Notes: generated from the letters alone by a model not told the origin. A DNA stretch of 64,000 nt from Diphasiastrum complanatum (GCA_029204225.1 CM055098.1:52348728-52412727), one strand, 5' to 3'. Counted from the stretch's first letter, positions 43,472-53,402 are shown. Numbers and translations: made by a program.

Positions 43472-44153
43472 TGTAAAAATTACAGCAAATAAGGATCCTA
43501 AAACACTTGAAATGATGAGGGAAACAATAGATTATGATTTCATAAGATTAGCACAAGTTGAACCATCAAAATCCATCAAAAATCTATGCTTGAACCTCAC
43601 TAAATGGCCCAAATCCTTGAAGAAGGCTTCACACGTGTGAAAGTACGGCCTCCCACAGTCTGAGTACTGTACACCAGACCTACATTCAATCCTATAATCA
43701 TTAGTAATCACAAGTACTCAAACAATTATGAACATAGAGAGCAATTGCACCATTATGAGCGAAAAAACATGAAATTGCTTGATTGATTTTGGTGAGATAT
43801 CATCACCTATATATACATGATCCATCACGGTTTTGGGCAGGTATGAGTAGCCCTAAACCTATCCCTAATGCTAATTTTGGTGGATCTTTCATCCCTACCA
43901 AGTTAGGGTTGGAATCTTGGAGATCCCTCAACAATGCAAAAATTACCAAAAATAGCTCCTATTTTTTCTCCCTTGTATCTAAGCATAATTTGGACTCATT
44001 CCAAAGGTTCTAACACTTAGGTCTACTTGAGAACATCCTTATGAATGGAATCCTATGCTATTTGGCACGTGTGACAAGCCACATCATGACCATCTAACTA
44101 TTTACAAGTCATATGACCAAAATTAGTCAAGCTAGAATTGTGAATTTTTAACA
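43472..44153 (-). repeat. 3' LTR of copia C
   Basis: 682 bases, same termini as C1/C2; preceded (minus strand) by gtgaggaggag. Contains CACACGTGTG at 43630-43639. Confidence 0.93.
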
Positions 44154-44167
44154 CTCCTCCTCACTAT

Positions 44168-44572
44168 CTAGCTTGGTTCAATCATTGCTTTACTAATCAC
44201 TCCAAGTGATGATCTGAACTTCATAAAAGGTGTCTTTTGAAGTGGTTTAGTAAGTAGATCAGCTACACATTCATTGCTTGGAACATGCTCCAAAGCAATC
44301 TCCTTGGCTTGCACCATTTCTCTCACAAAGTGATGGCATATCTCAATGTGCTTAGATCTTGCATGGAAGATTGGGTTAGATGCAAGGTGTTGGGCTGATA
44401 TATTGTCATTGTAGATGATTGGTGCCTCCTCTGAATCCATGATCTTTAGTTCCACCAATAATCTCTTGATCCAAAGTACCTCCTTTGTAGTGGTTGTCAA
44501 AGCTTTGTACTCGGCCTCGGTTGAAGATAGAGATATAGTTTCTTGCTTTTTTTGAAAGCCATGAAACCACAC
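44168..44572 (-). pseudogene. copia C RNase H C-terminal half in shifted frame
   Basis: 134 codons: QETISLSSTEAEYKALTTTT, EVLWIKRLLVELKIMDSEEA, DNISAQHLASNPIFHARSKH and ADLLTKPLQKTPFMKF. Identical in reading to 23128-23532. It is the continuation of the RT/RNase H frame above, displaced by the one-base insertion. Confidence 0.88.
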
Positions 44573-46907
44573 CTTCTCCTATGAAAGTTGAATAGGCACT
44601 TGTTGATTTCCTATCCCTCTTGTCCCCTGCAAAATCTGAATCACTAAATGCATGAAGGTTAATCACATCTCCTCTATATAGAATCCCAAAATCCAATGTA
44701 CCCGAGATGTATCTTAGAATCCTCTTAGCCTTTTTCCAATGGATATTCAATGGCTTTTGCATGGATTGGCTCAACCTACATACACTAAAGTTAAGATCTG
44801 GTCTAGTTATAGTGATCCACATTAAGGAACCTATAAGTTGCCTAAACAAAGTGATGTCCATGAAGGATCTTTCATCATCTTCATTTGGCACTTTTACATC
44901 TTGCTCCATTGGTGTGTCAATACTTTTGCATACTTCCATCTTAAACTTCTTCAAAAGACTTTGAGCATAGTTTACTTGACTTATAAAGATAAAATCAGAC
45001 CCTCTAAGTACTTCTATGCCTAAGATGAAGTGAAGACACCCTAGATCTACCATCTTGAACTCTAAGGATAGATCTATCTTGATTTTTTCAATACCATCAA
45101 CACTATTTCCACTAATGATGATGTCATCTACATAAATGAGTAAAAGTACAATACCAATATCATCAAACTTAATGTAAAGAGTAGGATCATATTCACTTTG
45201 AACAAAAGAAAGTGAAATAAGATAGCAATGTAGTCTTGAATTCCAAGATCTCGAGGCTTGCTTCAAGCCATAGATGCTTCTTTGGAGATGGCATACTTTG
45301 TTCTCCATTCCATGCTTGATGAACCCTTGTGGCTGCTCCATATAGATATCCTCTTCAAAAAAACCATTCAAGAAAGCATTAGAGACATCCATTTGACATA
45401 GAATCCATCCAAAATGTGATGCAAGTGCAATGATTAGTCTTATTGTGACCATCTTGGCCACGGGTGCAAAAGTTTCCTCATAGTCTATCCCTCTCTCTTG
45501 AGCATAACCTTTTGCAACTAATCTTGCTTTATGTTTGTTAACACTCCCATTTGCATTCAACTTAAGCTTGAAGACCCACTTGCATCCTATTACATTCCTT
45601 TGAGGTCTCTCAACAAGCAACCAAGTTTCATTCTCAATCAAGGCATCATACTCATCCAACATAGCTTTATACCATTCTTTGGAGTTCAATGCATCTTCAA
45701 CATTAGACGGTTCTTCAAAACTAGATAAAGCATAAGAAGTGGATGAGATACCCTCAACTTGCTGTCCTTTGCCTTGATATGTGAGCCTTGATGGCTCCAC
45801 TTTTGCCCTTGAAGATCTCCTTGGTGTGATAGGTGGGTTTGGTGCTTGCTCCTCCATGAGCTCCTCCTCAAAACCAAGATCTTGCTCCTCGGCCATCTTC
45901 TTCTTGATTGTTGGAGCACTTGAGCCTTCTTCAAGCATATGCATATGATGTTCATCAAAGATGACATCCCTTGAAACAACAAATTTGTTCAAGGATGGGA
46001 GATAGACTTTGTAGCCCTTGCTTGAGCTTGCATATCCAAGCATGATCCCTCTTGTGGAAGATGGATCCTCCTTGGTTCTTGTTTCTTGCTTCCTCTTGAA
46101 GCATTCCGAGGCATAATGCCCCATCTTGCTACAATAGTAGCACTTCACCTTTGATTTGTCCTTCTTGACTTTGGTGGTTGATGGAGATGCCTTTGGGGGT
46201 CCTTCTTGATCCTCAAGCTTTGTAGACTTCTTGAATGTTGATCCTTTGCCTTTGGACTTGCCTTTGCCTTTGGTGAAGAGAGCTTGGTCATCTCCACCTT
46301 GGATGGAAATCCTATCCATCCTCTCTTGCATTTGGCTCCTTCTTGATTCCTCGGCCATGAGCGTGCCTTGGAGTTCTTCAAGTATGGGTAGCTTACCCAT
46401 AATTGCATATCCCTGAACCAAATTGTCAAATTCAAAGCTTAGTCCATTCAATATGAGTTGAACAAGCTCTTCATCCTTGATAGGGTCACCTATAAAGGCT
46501 AGCTCTTTGTTCAATTCCTTTACTCTTAGGACAAAAGTATGTGCACTCTCTCCTTTCTTTTGATAGCTTCTATAGATTTGATTCTTCAAAGCTAACATTC
46601 TAGTTTGGTTCTTGGATTCATAGACCTTTTGCAAAGTCTCCCAAGCATCTTGAGCTGAAGTGCAATCTCCTACCTCTCTTAAGAGTTCATTTGCAACATT
46701 CATTTTTATGCAATGTAGTGCAACATTGCACCTCTTGATGTATTTGGCTTTTTCTTGAGGATGAATAGGTTCACCCTCCTTACCATTTACAATTTCCATC
46801 AGATCTTGCATGATCATGATAGATTCCATTCTAACTTTCCATATGGAATAGTTAGTTTTGTTGAGCCTTTCATTAGTATCCAAAAGATATGCATTTATAG
46901 ATGCCAT
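44406..46907 (-). CDS. copia C gag copy 2 fused to integrase C-terminus, RT and RNase H (833 codons)
   Basis: Gag from MASINAYLLDTNERLNKTNY to the knuckle CYYCSKMGHYASECFKRKQ, then directly ETRTKEDPSSTRGIMLGYAS (integrase C-terminus). Protease and the integrase core are missing at the join (about 46083). RT follows with GCKWVFKLKLNANGSVNKHK, SNAFLNGFFEEDIYMEQPQ and the intact LLIYVDDIIISGN, then RNase H. An extra A (A7 for A6) near 44548 shifts the frame after SWLSKK, so the last 50 residues of the frame are not RNase H. Confidence 0.88.
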   Translation of the reverse strand: MASINAYLLDTNERLNKTNYSIWKVRMESIMIMQDLMEIVNGKEGEPIHPQEKAKYIKRCNVALHCIKMNVANELLREVGDCTSAQDAWETLQKVYESKNQTRMLALKNQIYRSYQKKGESAHTFVLRVKELNKELAFIGDPIKDEELVQLILNGLSFEFDNLVQGYAIMGKLPILEELQGTLMAEESRRSQMQERMDRISIQGGDDQALFTKGKGKSKGKGSTFKKSTKLEDQEGPPKASPSTTKVKKDKSKVKCYYCSKMGHYASECFKRKQETRTKEDPSSTRGIMLGYASSSKGYKVYLPSLNKFVVSRDVIFDEHHMHMLEEGSSAPTIKKKMAEEQDLGFEEELMEEQAPNPPITPRRSSRAKVEPSRLTYQGKGQQVEGISSTSYALSSFEEPSNVEDALNSKEWYKAMLDEYDALIENETWLLVERPQRNVIGCKWVFKLKLNANGSVNKHKARLVAKGYAQERGIDYEETFAPVAKMVTIRLIIALASHFGWILCQMDVSNAFLNGFFEEDIYMEQPQGFIKHGMENKVCHLQRSIYGLKQASRSWNSRLHCYLISLSFVQSEYDPTLYIKFDDIGIVLLLIYVDDIIISGNSVDGIEKIKIDLSLEFKMVDLGCLHFILGIEVLRGSDFIFISQVNYAQSLLKKFKMEVCKSIDTPMEQDVKVPNEDDERSFMDITLFRQLIGSLMWITITRPDLNFSVCRLSQSMQKPLNIHWKKAKRILRYISGTLDFGILYRGDVINLHAFSDSDFAGDKRDRKSTSAYSTFIGEGVVSWLSKKARNYISIFNRGRVQSFDNHYKGGTLDQEIIGGTKDHGFRGGTNHLQ

Positions 46908-47029
46908 CTAGTCTCCTAATCAAGGACTTGACACAAATGAAAGTTACTTCTATTGATTTAATTGAAGGTCTACCTTATCCCACTTCTTAGGGACCTGAAA
47001 AGATCAGTAATAGACTTCCTATAAAGATC
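46908..47029 (-). repeat. internal duplicate of the copia C leader
   Basis: 122 bases matching 49370-49491 with about two differences; it marks the start of the second gag copy inside the same element. Confidence 0.9.
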
Positions 47030-47031
47030 AA

Positions 47032-48276
47032 TCATGTGAGCCTTGATGGCTCCACTTTTGCCCTTGAAGATCTCCTTGGTGTGATAGGTGGGTTTGGTGC
47101 TTGCTCCTCCATGAGCTCCTCCTCAAAACCAAGATCTTGATCCTCGGCCATCTTCTTCTTGATTGTTGGAGCACTTGAGCCTTCTTCAAGCATATGCATA
47201 TGATGTTCATCAAAGATGACATCCCTTGAAACAACAAATTTGTTCAAGGATGGGAGATAGACTTTGTAGCCCTTGCTTGAGCTTGCATATCCAAGCATGA
47301 TCCCTCTTGTGGAAGATGGATCCTCCTTGGTTCTTGTTTCCAATGGCACATGCACATAACATATACACCCAAAAATTTTCAAGTGATTAAGATTGGGTTT
47401 CTTTCCATACAACATCTCATAAGGAGTTTTGCCTTCAATTGCTTTGCAAGACACCCTATTCAGCAAGTAGTTTGCACATACAAGAGACTCGCCCCAAAAG
47501 GATTTGGGCAAACAAGCATCTAATCTTAAAGCCTTAGAACATTCACATAATGTTCTATTCCTTCTTTCAGCAACTCCATTTTGTTGAGGAGTGTAAGGAC
47601 AAGAAGTCTCTTTCTTGATCCCTTCCTCCTCACAAAAGGCCTTGAACTCATTGGAGATGAATTCTCCACCATTGTCACTTCTAAGAATCTTGATGCTATG
47701 ATTATGATGCTTTTCCACAAACAACTTGAACTTTACAAAAGTATCAAATACTTGAGACTTGAAGGAAAGTAAGAACACCCAACAATATCTTGAGTAGTCA
47801 TCAATGAAGGTTAAAAACATGGATGAACCTCCATTAGATTTGGTGCTAGCAATGTGCACATCCGAGTGTATGAGTTCAAGAGAATGAGATGACTTTGTGA
47901 TGGAGTTAGGAAACACCTTCTTATGTGCCTTGGATAAGGCACAAGCTTCACAAACCTTGTCTTCCTTCCCAATAGACCTTGGTAGGCCTAAAGCATACTC
48001 CTCCTTGATCATAGCCCCCATGGAACCCGAGTTGACATGTCCAAGTCTTTTGTGCCATAAAGTAAAGGTAGATATCTTGCTCTTCTCGGCCAACATGACA
48101 ACATTAGTATCCACAAATGCATCCAGCTTATATAGTTTGCCAAGTCTAGTGCCCTTAGCCACTATCTTACCCTTCTTCTTGATGAAACATTCATTTGAAG
48201 CAAAGTCAACATTGAAACCATTGTCTACCATTTGGCCAACACTTAGTAGATTCTTTGTTATTGTAGGAATGTACAA
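47032..48276 (-). CDS. copia C integrase (GAG-pre-integrase plus DDE core and C-terminus)
   Basis: 414 codons. MYIPTITKNLLSVGQMVDNG is the protease tail, then LWHKRLGHVNSGSMGAM and CEACALSKAHKKVF (zinc region). The core has LELIHSDVHIA, TFIDDYSRYCWVFLLSFKS, ILRSDNGGEFISNEF and CPYTPQQNGVAERRNRTLC, so all three acidic catalytic positions are present. The C-terminus reads KIFGCICYVHVPLETRTKED to SRLT. At about 47030 the frame runs into a duplicated leader, so RT is not attached. This is the only integrase in the window with an intact catalytic core and an unbroken frame. Confidence 0.9.
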   Translation of the reverse strand: MYIPTITKNLLSVGQMVDNGFNVDFASNECFIKKKGKIVAKGTRLGKLYKLDAFVDTNVVMLAEKSKISTFTLWHKRLGHVNSGSMGAMIKEEYALGLPRSIGKEDKVCEACALSKAHKKVFPNSITKSSHSLELIHSDVHIASTKSNGGSSMFLTFIDDYSRYCWVFLLSFKSQVFDTFVKFKLFVEKHHNHSIKILRSDNGGEFISNEFKAFCEEEGIKKETSCPYTPQQNGVAERRNRTLCECSKALRLDACLPKSFWGESLVCANYLLNRVSCKAIEGKTPYEMLYGKKPNLNHLKIFGCICYVHVPLETRTKEDPSSTRGIMLGYASSSKGYKVYLPSLNKFVVSRDVIFDEHHMHMLEEGSSAPTIKKKMAEDQDLGFEEELMEEQAPNPPITPRRSSRAKVEPSRLT

Positions 48277-48507
48277 AACACCTTCTATGTTGATCTTTTT
48301 GGAAGATCATAAGCAAAGGGGAATGCTACCAACTCCTTCAATCTTACAAGCTTCATCATTTGCTGTATAGATAGACTTTATAGGTCCATCATAAGATAAG
48401 AGAGAAGAGAAAAACTCCCTTTTACTAGTCATGTGTGAACTAGCACCCGAGTCAATCCACCAAGGATCTTCTCCTTTGAAGCTTGTTGAAGAAAATATGG
48501 ACATCAT
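48277..48507 (-). pseudogene. copia C protease
   Basis: Minus frame MMSIFSSTSFKGEDPWWIDS, with the active-site motif WWIDSGASSHM, then IYTANDEACKIEGVGSIPLC and a TGA at 48307-48309 that separates it from the GAG-pre-integrase frame. Protease residues look intact, but it is split from both gag and integrase. Confidence 0.85.
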
Positions 48508-49369
48508 GAGCCTCCTCCTCTTTGCTCATGTTGGCTTGGCTTTGATCTTGCTTCCTCTTGAAGCATTCCGAGGCATAATGCCCCATCTTGCTACAATAGT
48601 AGCACTTCACCTTTGACTTGTCCTTCTTGACTTTGGTGGTTGATGGAGATGCCTTTGAGGGTCCTTCTTGATCCTCAAGCTTTGTAGACTTCTTGAATGT
48701 TGATACTTTGCCTTTGTACTTGCCTTTACCTTTGGTGAAGAGAGCTTGGTCATCTCCACCTTGGATGGAAAGCCTATCCATCCTCTCTTGCATTTGGCTC
48801 CTTCTTGATTCCTCGGCCATGAGTGTGCCTTGGAGTTCTTCAAGTATGGGTAGCTTACCCATAATTGCATATCCCTGAACCAAATTGTCAAATTCAAAGC
48901 TTAGTCCATTCAATATGAGTTGAACAAGCTCTTCATCCTTGATAGGATCACCTATAAAGGCTAGCTCTTTGTTCAATTCCTTTACTCTTAGGACAAAAGT
49001 ATGTGCACTCTCTCCTTTCTTTTGATAGCTTCTATAGATTTGATTCTTCAAAGCTAACATTCTAGTTTGGTTCTTGGATTCATAGACCTTTTGCAAAGTC
49101 TCCCAAGCATCTTGAGCTGAAGTGCAATCTCCTACCTCTCTTAAGAGTTCATTTGCAACATTTATTTTTATGCAATGTAGTGCAACATTGCACCTCTTGA
49201 TGTATTTGGGTTTTTCTTGAGGATGAATAGGTTCACCCTCCTTACCATTTACAATTTCCATCAGATATTGCATGATCATGATGGATTCCATTCTAACTTT
49301 CCATATGGAATAGTTAGTTTTGTTGAGCCTTTCATTAGTATCCAAAAGATATGCATTTATAGATGCCAT
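48452..49369 (-). CDS. copia C gag, copy 1
   Basis: 305 codons from MASINAYLLDTNERLNKTNY. UBN2-type gag (SIWKVRMESIMIMQ, LALKNQIYRSYQKKGESAHT, QLILNGLSFEFDNLVQGYAI), Lys-rich linker with KGKGKYKGK, then a complete knuckle CYYCSKMGHYASEC near residue 262. The frame runs out just beyond the knuckle (KEEEAHDVHIFF...), and the protease continues in another frame at 48507-48307, so a frameshift separates gag from pol. Start chosen at the first ATG after the leader, at the same place as in copy 2. Confidence 0.88.
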   Translation of the reverse strand: MASINAYLLDTNERLNKTNYSIWKVRMESIMIMQYLMEIVNGKEGEPIHPQEKPKYIKRCNVALHCIKINVANELLREVGDCTSAQDAWETLQKVYESKNQTRMLALKNQIYRSYQKKGESAHTFVLRVKELNKELAFIGDPIKDEELVQLILNGLSFEFDNLVQGYAIMGKLPILEELQGTLMAEESRRSQMQERMDRLSIQGGDDQALFTKGKGKYKGKVSTFKKSTKLEDQEGPSKASPSTTKVKKDKSKVKCYYCSKMGHYASECFKRKQDQSQANMSKEEEAHDVHIFFNKLQRRRSLVD

Positions 49370-50166
49370 CTAGTCTCCTAATCAAGGACTTGACACAAAT
49401 GAAGGTTACTTCTATTGATTTGATTGAAGGTCTACCTTATCCCACTTCTTAGGGACCTGAAAAGATCAGTAATAGACTTCCTATAAAGATCTAAGAATTA
49501 TCTCTAACAAAATCAAATCATAGAATACTAGAAACAATGCACTTGCTTGATTGAAGTAGACAATACTAGTAGAATTGCCCCTCTTTCTATAAAGACCATT
49601 AAAGCTTCCAAATGATCTGATCAAGAGTGAATTTTAGCAACCTAATATACTTCCAAAATTACTTGTAAAAGATCTAAATGGAACTTAATGAGGATGCAAC
49701 ACAATCTACTATCCAATCACAAGCAAAAAATGATCAAAATTGATGAAAAATTGATCTAATTTGGTGCATAAGTCAAGCAATGGTTGGACTGAACCTAAAT
49801 CACTTTAGGAGTGCCTACTCACCTTAGAACAGCCTTGAAGAGTCCCCAAAACTCTGATCTTCCCTCTCCTTGAATGCTAGAAAGCCTCCTCTATGAAATC
49901 ATCTCCAAAACTCGCTTAGAAATCAATGCTTGGAGCAAGCAAAACTTGCTATCTTGGTAATGTGAATTGAATTCAACTTTGCCTCTGGTTTTAGACACCT
50001 AAACACCTGCAAATGAAGTCACACAACACCAATCTCCAATGTATTTGACTCACTTTGAGTTCTAGAATCAATACTAGATGCTAAGATCCAATCTACACAA
50101 GATTTAGATCAAAAATTGTGATCAAATTGAATGAAAACCAAGGATTTAGCTCATTTCAGCCTTTAG
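49370..50166 (-). other. leader of copia C
   Basis: About 800 bases between PBS and the gag ATG. The part next to gag (49370-49491) is repeated at 46908-47029 in front of gag copy 2. Confidence 0.85.
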
Positions 50167-50178
50167 GCTCTGATACCA
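50167..50178 (-). promoter_or_regulatory. primer binding site of copia C
   Basis: Reverse complement tggtatcagagc; initiator Met tRNA type. Confidence 0.9.
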
Positions 50179-50860
50179 TGTAAAAATTATAGCAAATAAG
50201 GATCCTAAGACACTTGAAATGATGAGGGAAACAATAGATTATGATTTCATAAGATTAGCACAAGTTGAACCATCAAAATCCATCAAAAATCTATGCTTGA
50301 ACCTCACTAAATGGCCCAAATCCTTGAAGAAGGCTTCACACGTGTGAAAGTACGGCCTCCCACAGTCTGAGTACTGTACACCAGACCTACATTCAATCTT
50401 ATAATCATTAGTAATCACAAGTACTCAAACAATTATGAACATAGAGAGCAATTGCACCATTATGAGAGAAAAAACATGAAATTGCTTGATTTATTTTGGT
50501 GACATATCATCACCTATATATACATGATCCATCACGGTTTTGGGCAGGTATGAGTAGCCCTAAACCTATCCCTAATGCTAATTTTGGTGGATCTTTCATC
50601 CCTACCAAGTTAGGGTTGGAATCTTGGAGATCCCTCAACAATGCAAAAATTACCAAAAATAGCTCCTATTTTTTCTCCCTTGTATCTAAGCATAATTTGG
50701 ACTCATTCCAAAGGTTCTAACACTTAGGTCTACTTGAGAACATCCTTATGAATGGAATCCTATGCTATTTGGCACGTGTGACAAGCCACATCATGACCAT
50801 CTAACTATTTACAAGTCATATGACCAAAACTAGTCAAGCTAGAATTGTGAATTTTTAACA
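50179..50860 (-). repeat. 5' LTR of copia C
   Basis: 682 bases, followed on the minus strand by the PBS at 50167-50178. Contains CACACGTGTG at 50337-50346 and a TATATATA box. Confidence 0.93.
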
Positions 50861-50865
50861 CCCCA
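50861..50865 (+). repeat. target-site duplication of copia C (right)
   Basis: cccca, matching 43467-43471. Confidence 0.8.
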
Positions 50866-51117
50866 CATGTTGCACTCCCATTGACCCAAAGATCTAAAGG
50901 TCTGCTCCTCCACAGTGCCCCCTGTACAGTCCCCTGTAGTCCCCTCTTTTTTTCTAAACCCTAAACCTTGTTTTTTTTACCCTAATTTACATTAATAATG
51001 GGAGATTTTATTAGAAAAAAAATAATAATAATAAAAAATATTATTTAATGGTGTCGTCTTGGTATTGCTGGTTGGAGGGCGGCACCATAATGGCGATACC
51101 ATGGGATTCTATGATAC

Positions 51118-51211
<94 letters not shown>

Positions 51212-51236
51212 CAGACATGAGGGTCCGGGCCAAAAT
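50866..51236. repeat. repeat-array flank, poly-A stretch and AT microsatellite
   Basis: 50861-50930 continues the cactcccattg/ggtctgctcc repeats of 43311-43471. After AT-rich sequence, a (TA)n microsatellite spans about 51130-51213. No gene. Confidence 0.8.
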
Positions 51237-51367
51237 GGTCGCGTCCGACGCCCGGACCCAAACGCGTCCGACCCCCGGACGAGGAGTCGGACGCGTCCTC
51301 TTTTTTTTTAATTTTTTTTTTTTTAAAGGCTGGACGCGTCCAGAGGACGGACGCGGACCCGGACGCG
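51237..51367. promoter_or_regulatory. cluster of CGCGTCC/GGACGCG motifs
   Basis: CGCGTCC at 51240 and 51263, the palindrome GGACGCGTCC at 51289-51298 and 51332-51341, GGACGCG at 51349 and 51361, interspersed with T runs. It stands about 470 bases upstream of a transposase reading frame. Its position and form resemble subterminal transposase-binding repeats. That role is inference. Confidence 0.4.
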
Positions 51368-51468
51368 TTTTTTTTTTTTTTTTTTAAAGCAAAAACCTGC
51401 AGGCCCTGCGGACAGTCCGCAGAACCCGAGAGCAAACAGAGGGTGGAAGAGGGAGAGTGTGGGAGAGC

Positions 51469-51470
<2 letters not shown>

Positions 51471-51520
<50 letters not shown>

Positions 51521-51608
51521 TGTTTGTGTGTGTGTGTGATAAAATTGTGTGTGTGTGTGTGAAAATTGTGTGTTGATTTGTGTGCATTCAGTTGTGTGTG
51601 TGTGGTGA

Positions 51609-51653
<45 letters not shown>

Positions 51654-51720
51654 GAGAGTGTGAGGAACGTAGAGAGAGAGGATTTGTGTGTGTGCATAGT
51701 GTGTGTGTGTGAGTTTAGGA
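51471..51720. repeat. compound GA and GT microsatellites
   Basis: (GA)n 51471-51517, (GT)n-rich tracts 51525-51635, (GA)n about 51630-51660 and mixed (GT)n to about 51712. Frames of Ser-Leu or Thr-His repeats here are not genes. Confidence 0.95.
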
Positions 51721-51831
51721 TTTAGGTTCAAGGGTGCTTGGGTTTGGGGTTTAGGGTTTAGGGCGGGAGAGAGCTTGGATTTCCGTGCTTCTGTGTGTGT
51801 GCATGTGAGAGAGAGAGGGGGGGAGAGAGAG

Positions 51832-53145
51832 ATGGATACTCGTCCCATTTGGGATGAGGTGGAGGTCATGCCCAACAAAAAGTGGCGTTGCCCTTTTTGT
51901 CGAAAGCAGTTCACAGGGAACGCCTCTCGGATTCGAGCACATCTGGGGGGTTGCAAGTCTGACCCACGGGGGGACGCTACGGGATCGGCATTTGTATGGT
52001 CATCCCTGTTGCGGAGAGGGCTCGCATTATGGAGACATATTTTGAGACAGCTGCTGAGCCCGGCGAGCCGTTCACAGATGTCACGGACTCTATTTCTACT
52101 GGTGCCACTGTCACCAACCCTGCCACTAGTACACCTAGCGCCACCTCTCCCACCGTCGCATCTGCACCCGCCACTACCGCTGCATCCGCACCCGCACCCG
52201 CCCCCGCCCCCGCCACCGCCTCCGCCAGTACTCCCCATGGATCCACGGCCTCCACTGCTACACCTACGCGTCTGCCATCACCGTCAGTTCCACACCTGCA
52301 CCTATGCCACCACCTCCACATCCGCATCGTCCATCCGCATCCTCTCAGCCATCCACATCCCGAGGCACCAGACAGATGTCCATGCCGGGATCTTTCAGAG
52401 AGGGACAGCACAGAGAGGCCACCAGGACCATAGCACAGATGTTCTATGACCTGAACCTCTCCTTTATCATGGCATCATCCTCCATCTTTCGAGAGGCTAT
52501 CTCGAAAGTTACAGTCTGCGGGCCCGGCTACACACCACCCACAACCGACGCACTATGAGGCCCTTTGCTCTAGGACCGGGTTGCATCAATCAGAGAGAGA
52601 CTGGTCGCACTGCACGAGGCTTGGGATAGATACGGCTGTTCCATCATGGCTGATGGGTGGACTGATCGTCGCAGACGTTCACTCATCAACGTGATTGTTT
52701 CTAGTTGTTACGGTTCCATGTTCTTGCGCAGCATCGACGCCTCCGAGGCAAGGAGAGTGCATTCGGCCGAGTACATTTAGGGCATCATTCGCGCAGCGAT
52801 AGAGGAGGTCGGACCACAGCGTGTTGTCTAGGTATAATATTCTTTCATAAGTTGCTTGCTCATTTGCTGCTTGATGTTGATACAATAGTTCTGCGTAGTT
52901 TTTGATTGATTGCAATGTGTTTCCGAGCTGTGAACTGATCGTGTGAATGTATCGCAGAAGGTTGTAATGGACAATGCATCCAACTATCGTGGTATGGGAG
53001 AGCTTCTTATGGCAGACTACCCCTCCATCGTGTGGATGCCATGCGCCGCACACTCACTGGACCTCCTCCTGCATTCCATCGGACTCCTGCCTTGGGTCAG
53101 TGACATTCTCACGAGGGCACTTGCGGTTGTGGACTTCGTCACATG
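51832..53145 (+). pseudogene. hAT-like transposase relic: BED zinc finger and DUF659 domain
   Basis: Start ATG 51832: MDTRPIWDEVEVMPNKKWRC with a BED-type finger CPFC...HLGGC. One-base losses near 51980 and again in the Ala/Pro-rich linker (52100-52350) shift the frame. DUF659-type sequence follows from about 52500: GPGYTPPTTDAL, RVASIRERLVALHEAWDRYG, CSIMADGWTDRRRRSLINVI. It is cut by four in-frame stops (TGA 52556, TAG 52571, TAG 52778, TAG 52829). A GT-AG intron separates it from VVMDNASNYRGMGELLMADY and WMPCAAHSLDLLLHSIG. It is truncated at about 53145 by copia sequence; the catalytic C-terminal dimerisation region is missing. Confidence 0.85.
52832..52957 (+). other. intron of the hAT-like relic
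   Basis: 126 bases, gtataatattc...tatcgcag, T-rich near the 3' end. Removing it joins the RVV of exon 1 to KVVMDNASNY in the same frame, as expected for this family. Confidence 0.75.
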
Positions 53146-53402
53146 CAAGACATCACAAAAGCATCATCATTTGTATCTTGAACATCCAAACCATCCTCAT
53201 CAAGAATAAGATTATCTTGCCTGTCTTCTTGATCTCTCTTCTTCTTGTAGTACTCACTTGCAAAGTGTCCTTTGATGTCACAATAGAAGCACTTGAGCTT
53301 TGAACTATCCTTCTTTTTGCCACTTGAAAAAGCATCCACTTGATCATGCCCTTTAGACCACTTACTTTTGGTTTTGCCCTTGAATTTGCCCTTTGTGAAC
53401 AT
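53146..53402 (-). pseudogene. copia gag fragment with damaged zinc knuckle
   Basis: Minus frame MFTKGKFKGKTKSKWSKGHD, DSSKLKCFYCDIKGHFASEY: a copia CCHC knuckle whose last Cys is Tyr. An acidic tail (LDEDGLDVQDTNDDAFVM) follows. Only about 85 codons remain, between the transposase relic and a gypsy RT scrap. Confidence 0.8.

Larger units (their letters stand above)
43472..50860 (-). mobile_element. young copia C insertion with duplicated gag and rearranged pol
   Basis: 7389 bases, flanked by the target duplication cccca (43467-43471 and 50861-50865). On the minus strand: 5' LTR 50179-50860, PBS, leader, gag copy 1, protease, integrase (to 47032), a join at about 47030 to a second leader piece, gag copy 2, integrase C-terminus, RT, RNase H, polypurine tract, 3' LTR 43472-44153. 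By eye the LTRs differ at 7 of 682 positions (about 1%), so insertion was recent. Shared errors with 22432-26083 show both come from closely related parents. Confidence 0.93.

Noticed and set aside
44406-46907. Retro-copied splice product as origin of the gag::RT fusion
   Set aside because: No GT-AG dinucleotides at the join compared with the unspliced copy at 48452-49369; short shared bases fit deletion better.
41936-53145. A single hAT-like element split by the copia C insertion
   Set aside because: The C-terminal-like piece lies left and the N-terminal piece right on the same strand, the wrong order for a simple interruption.
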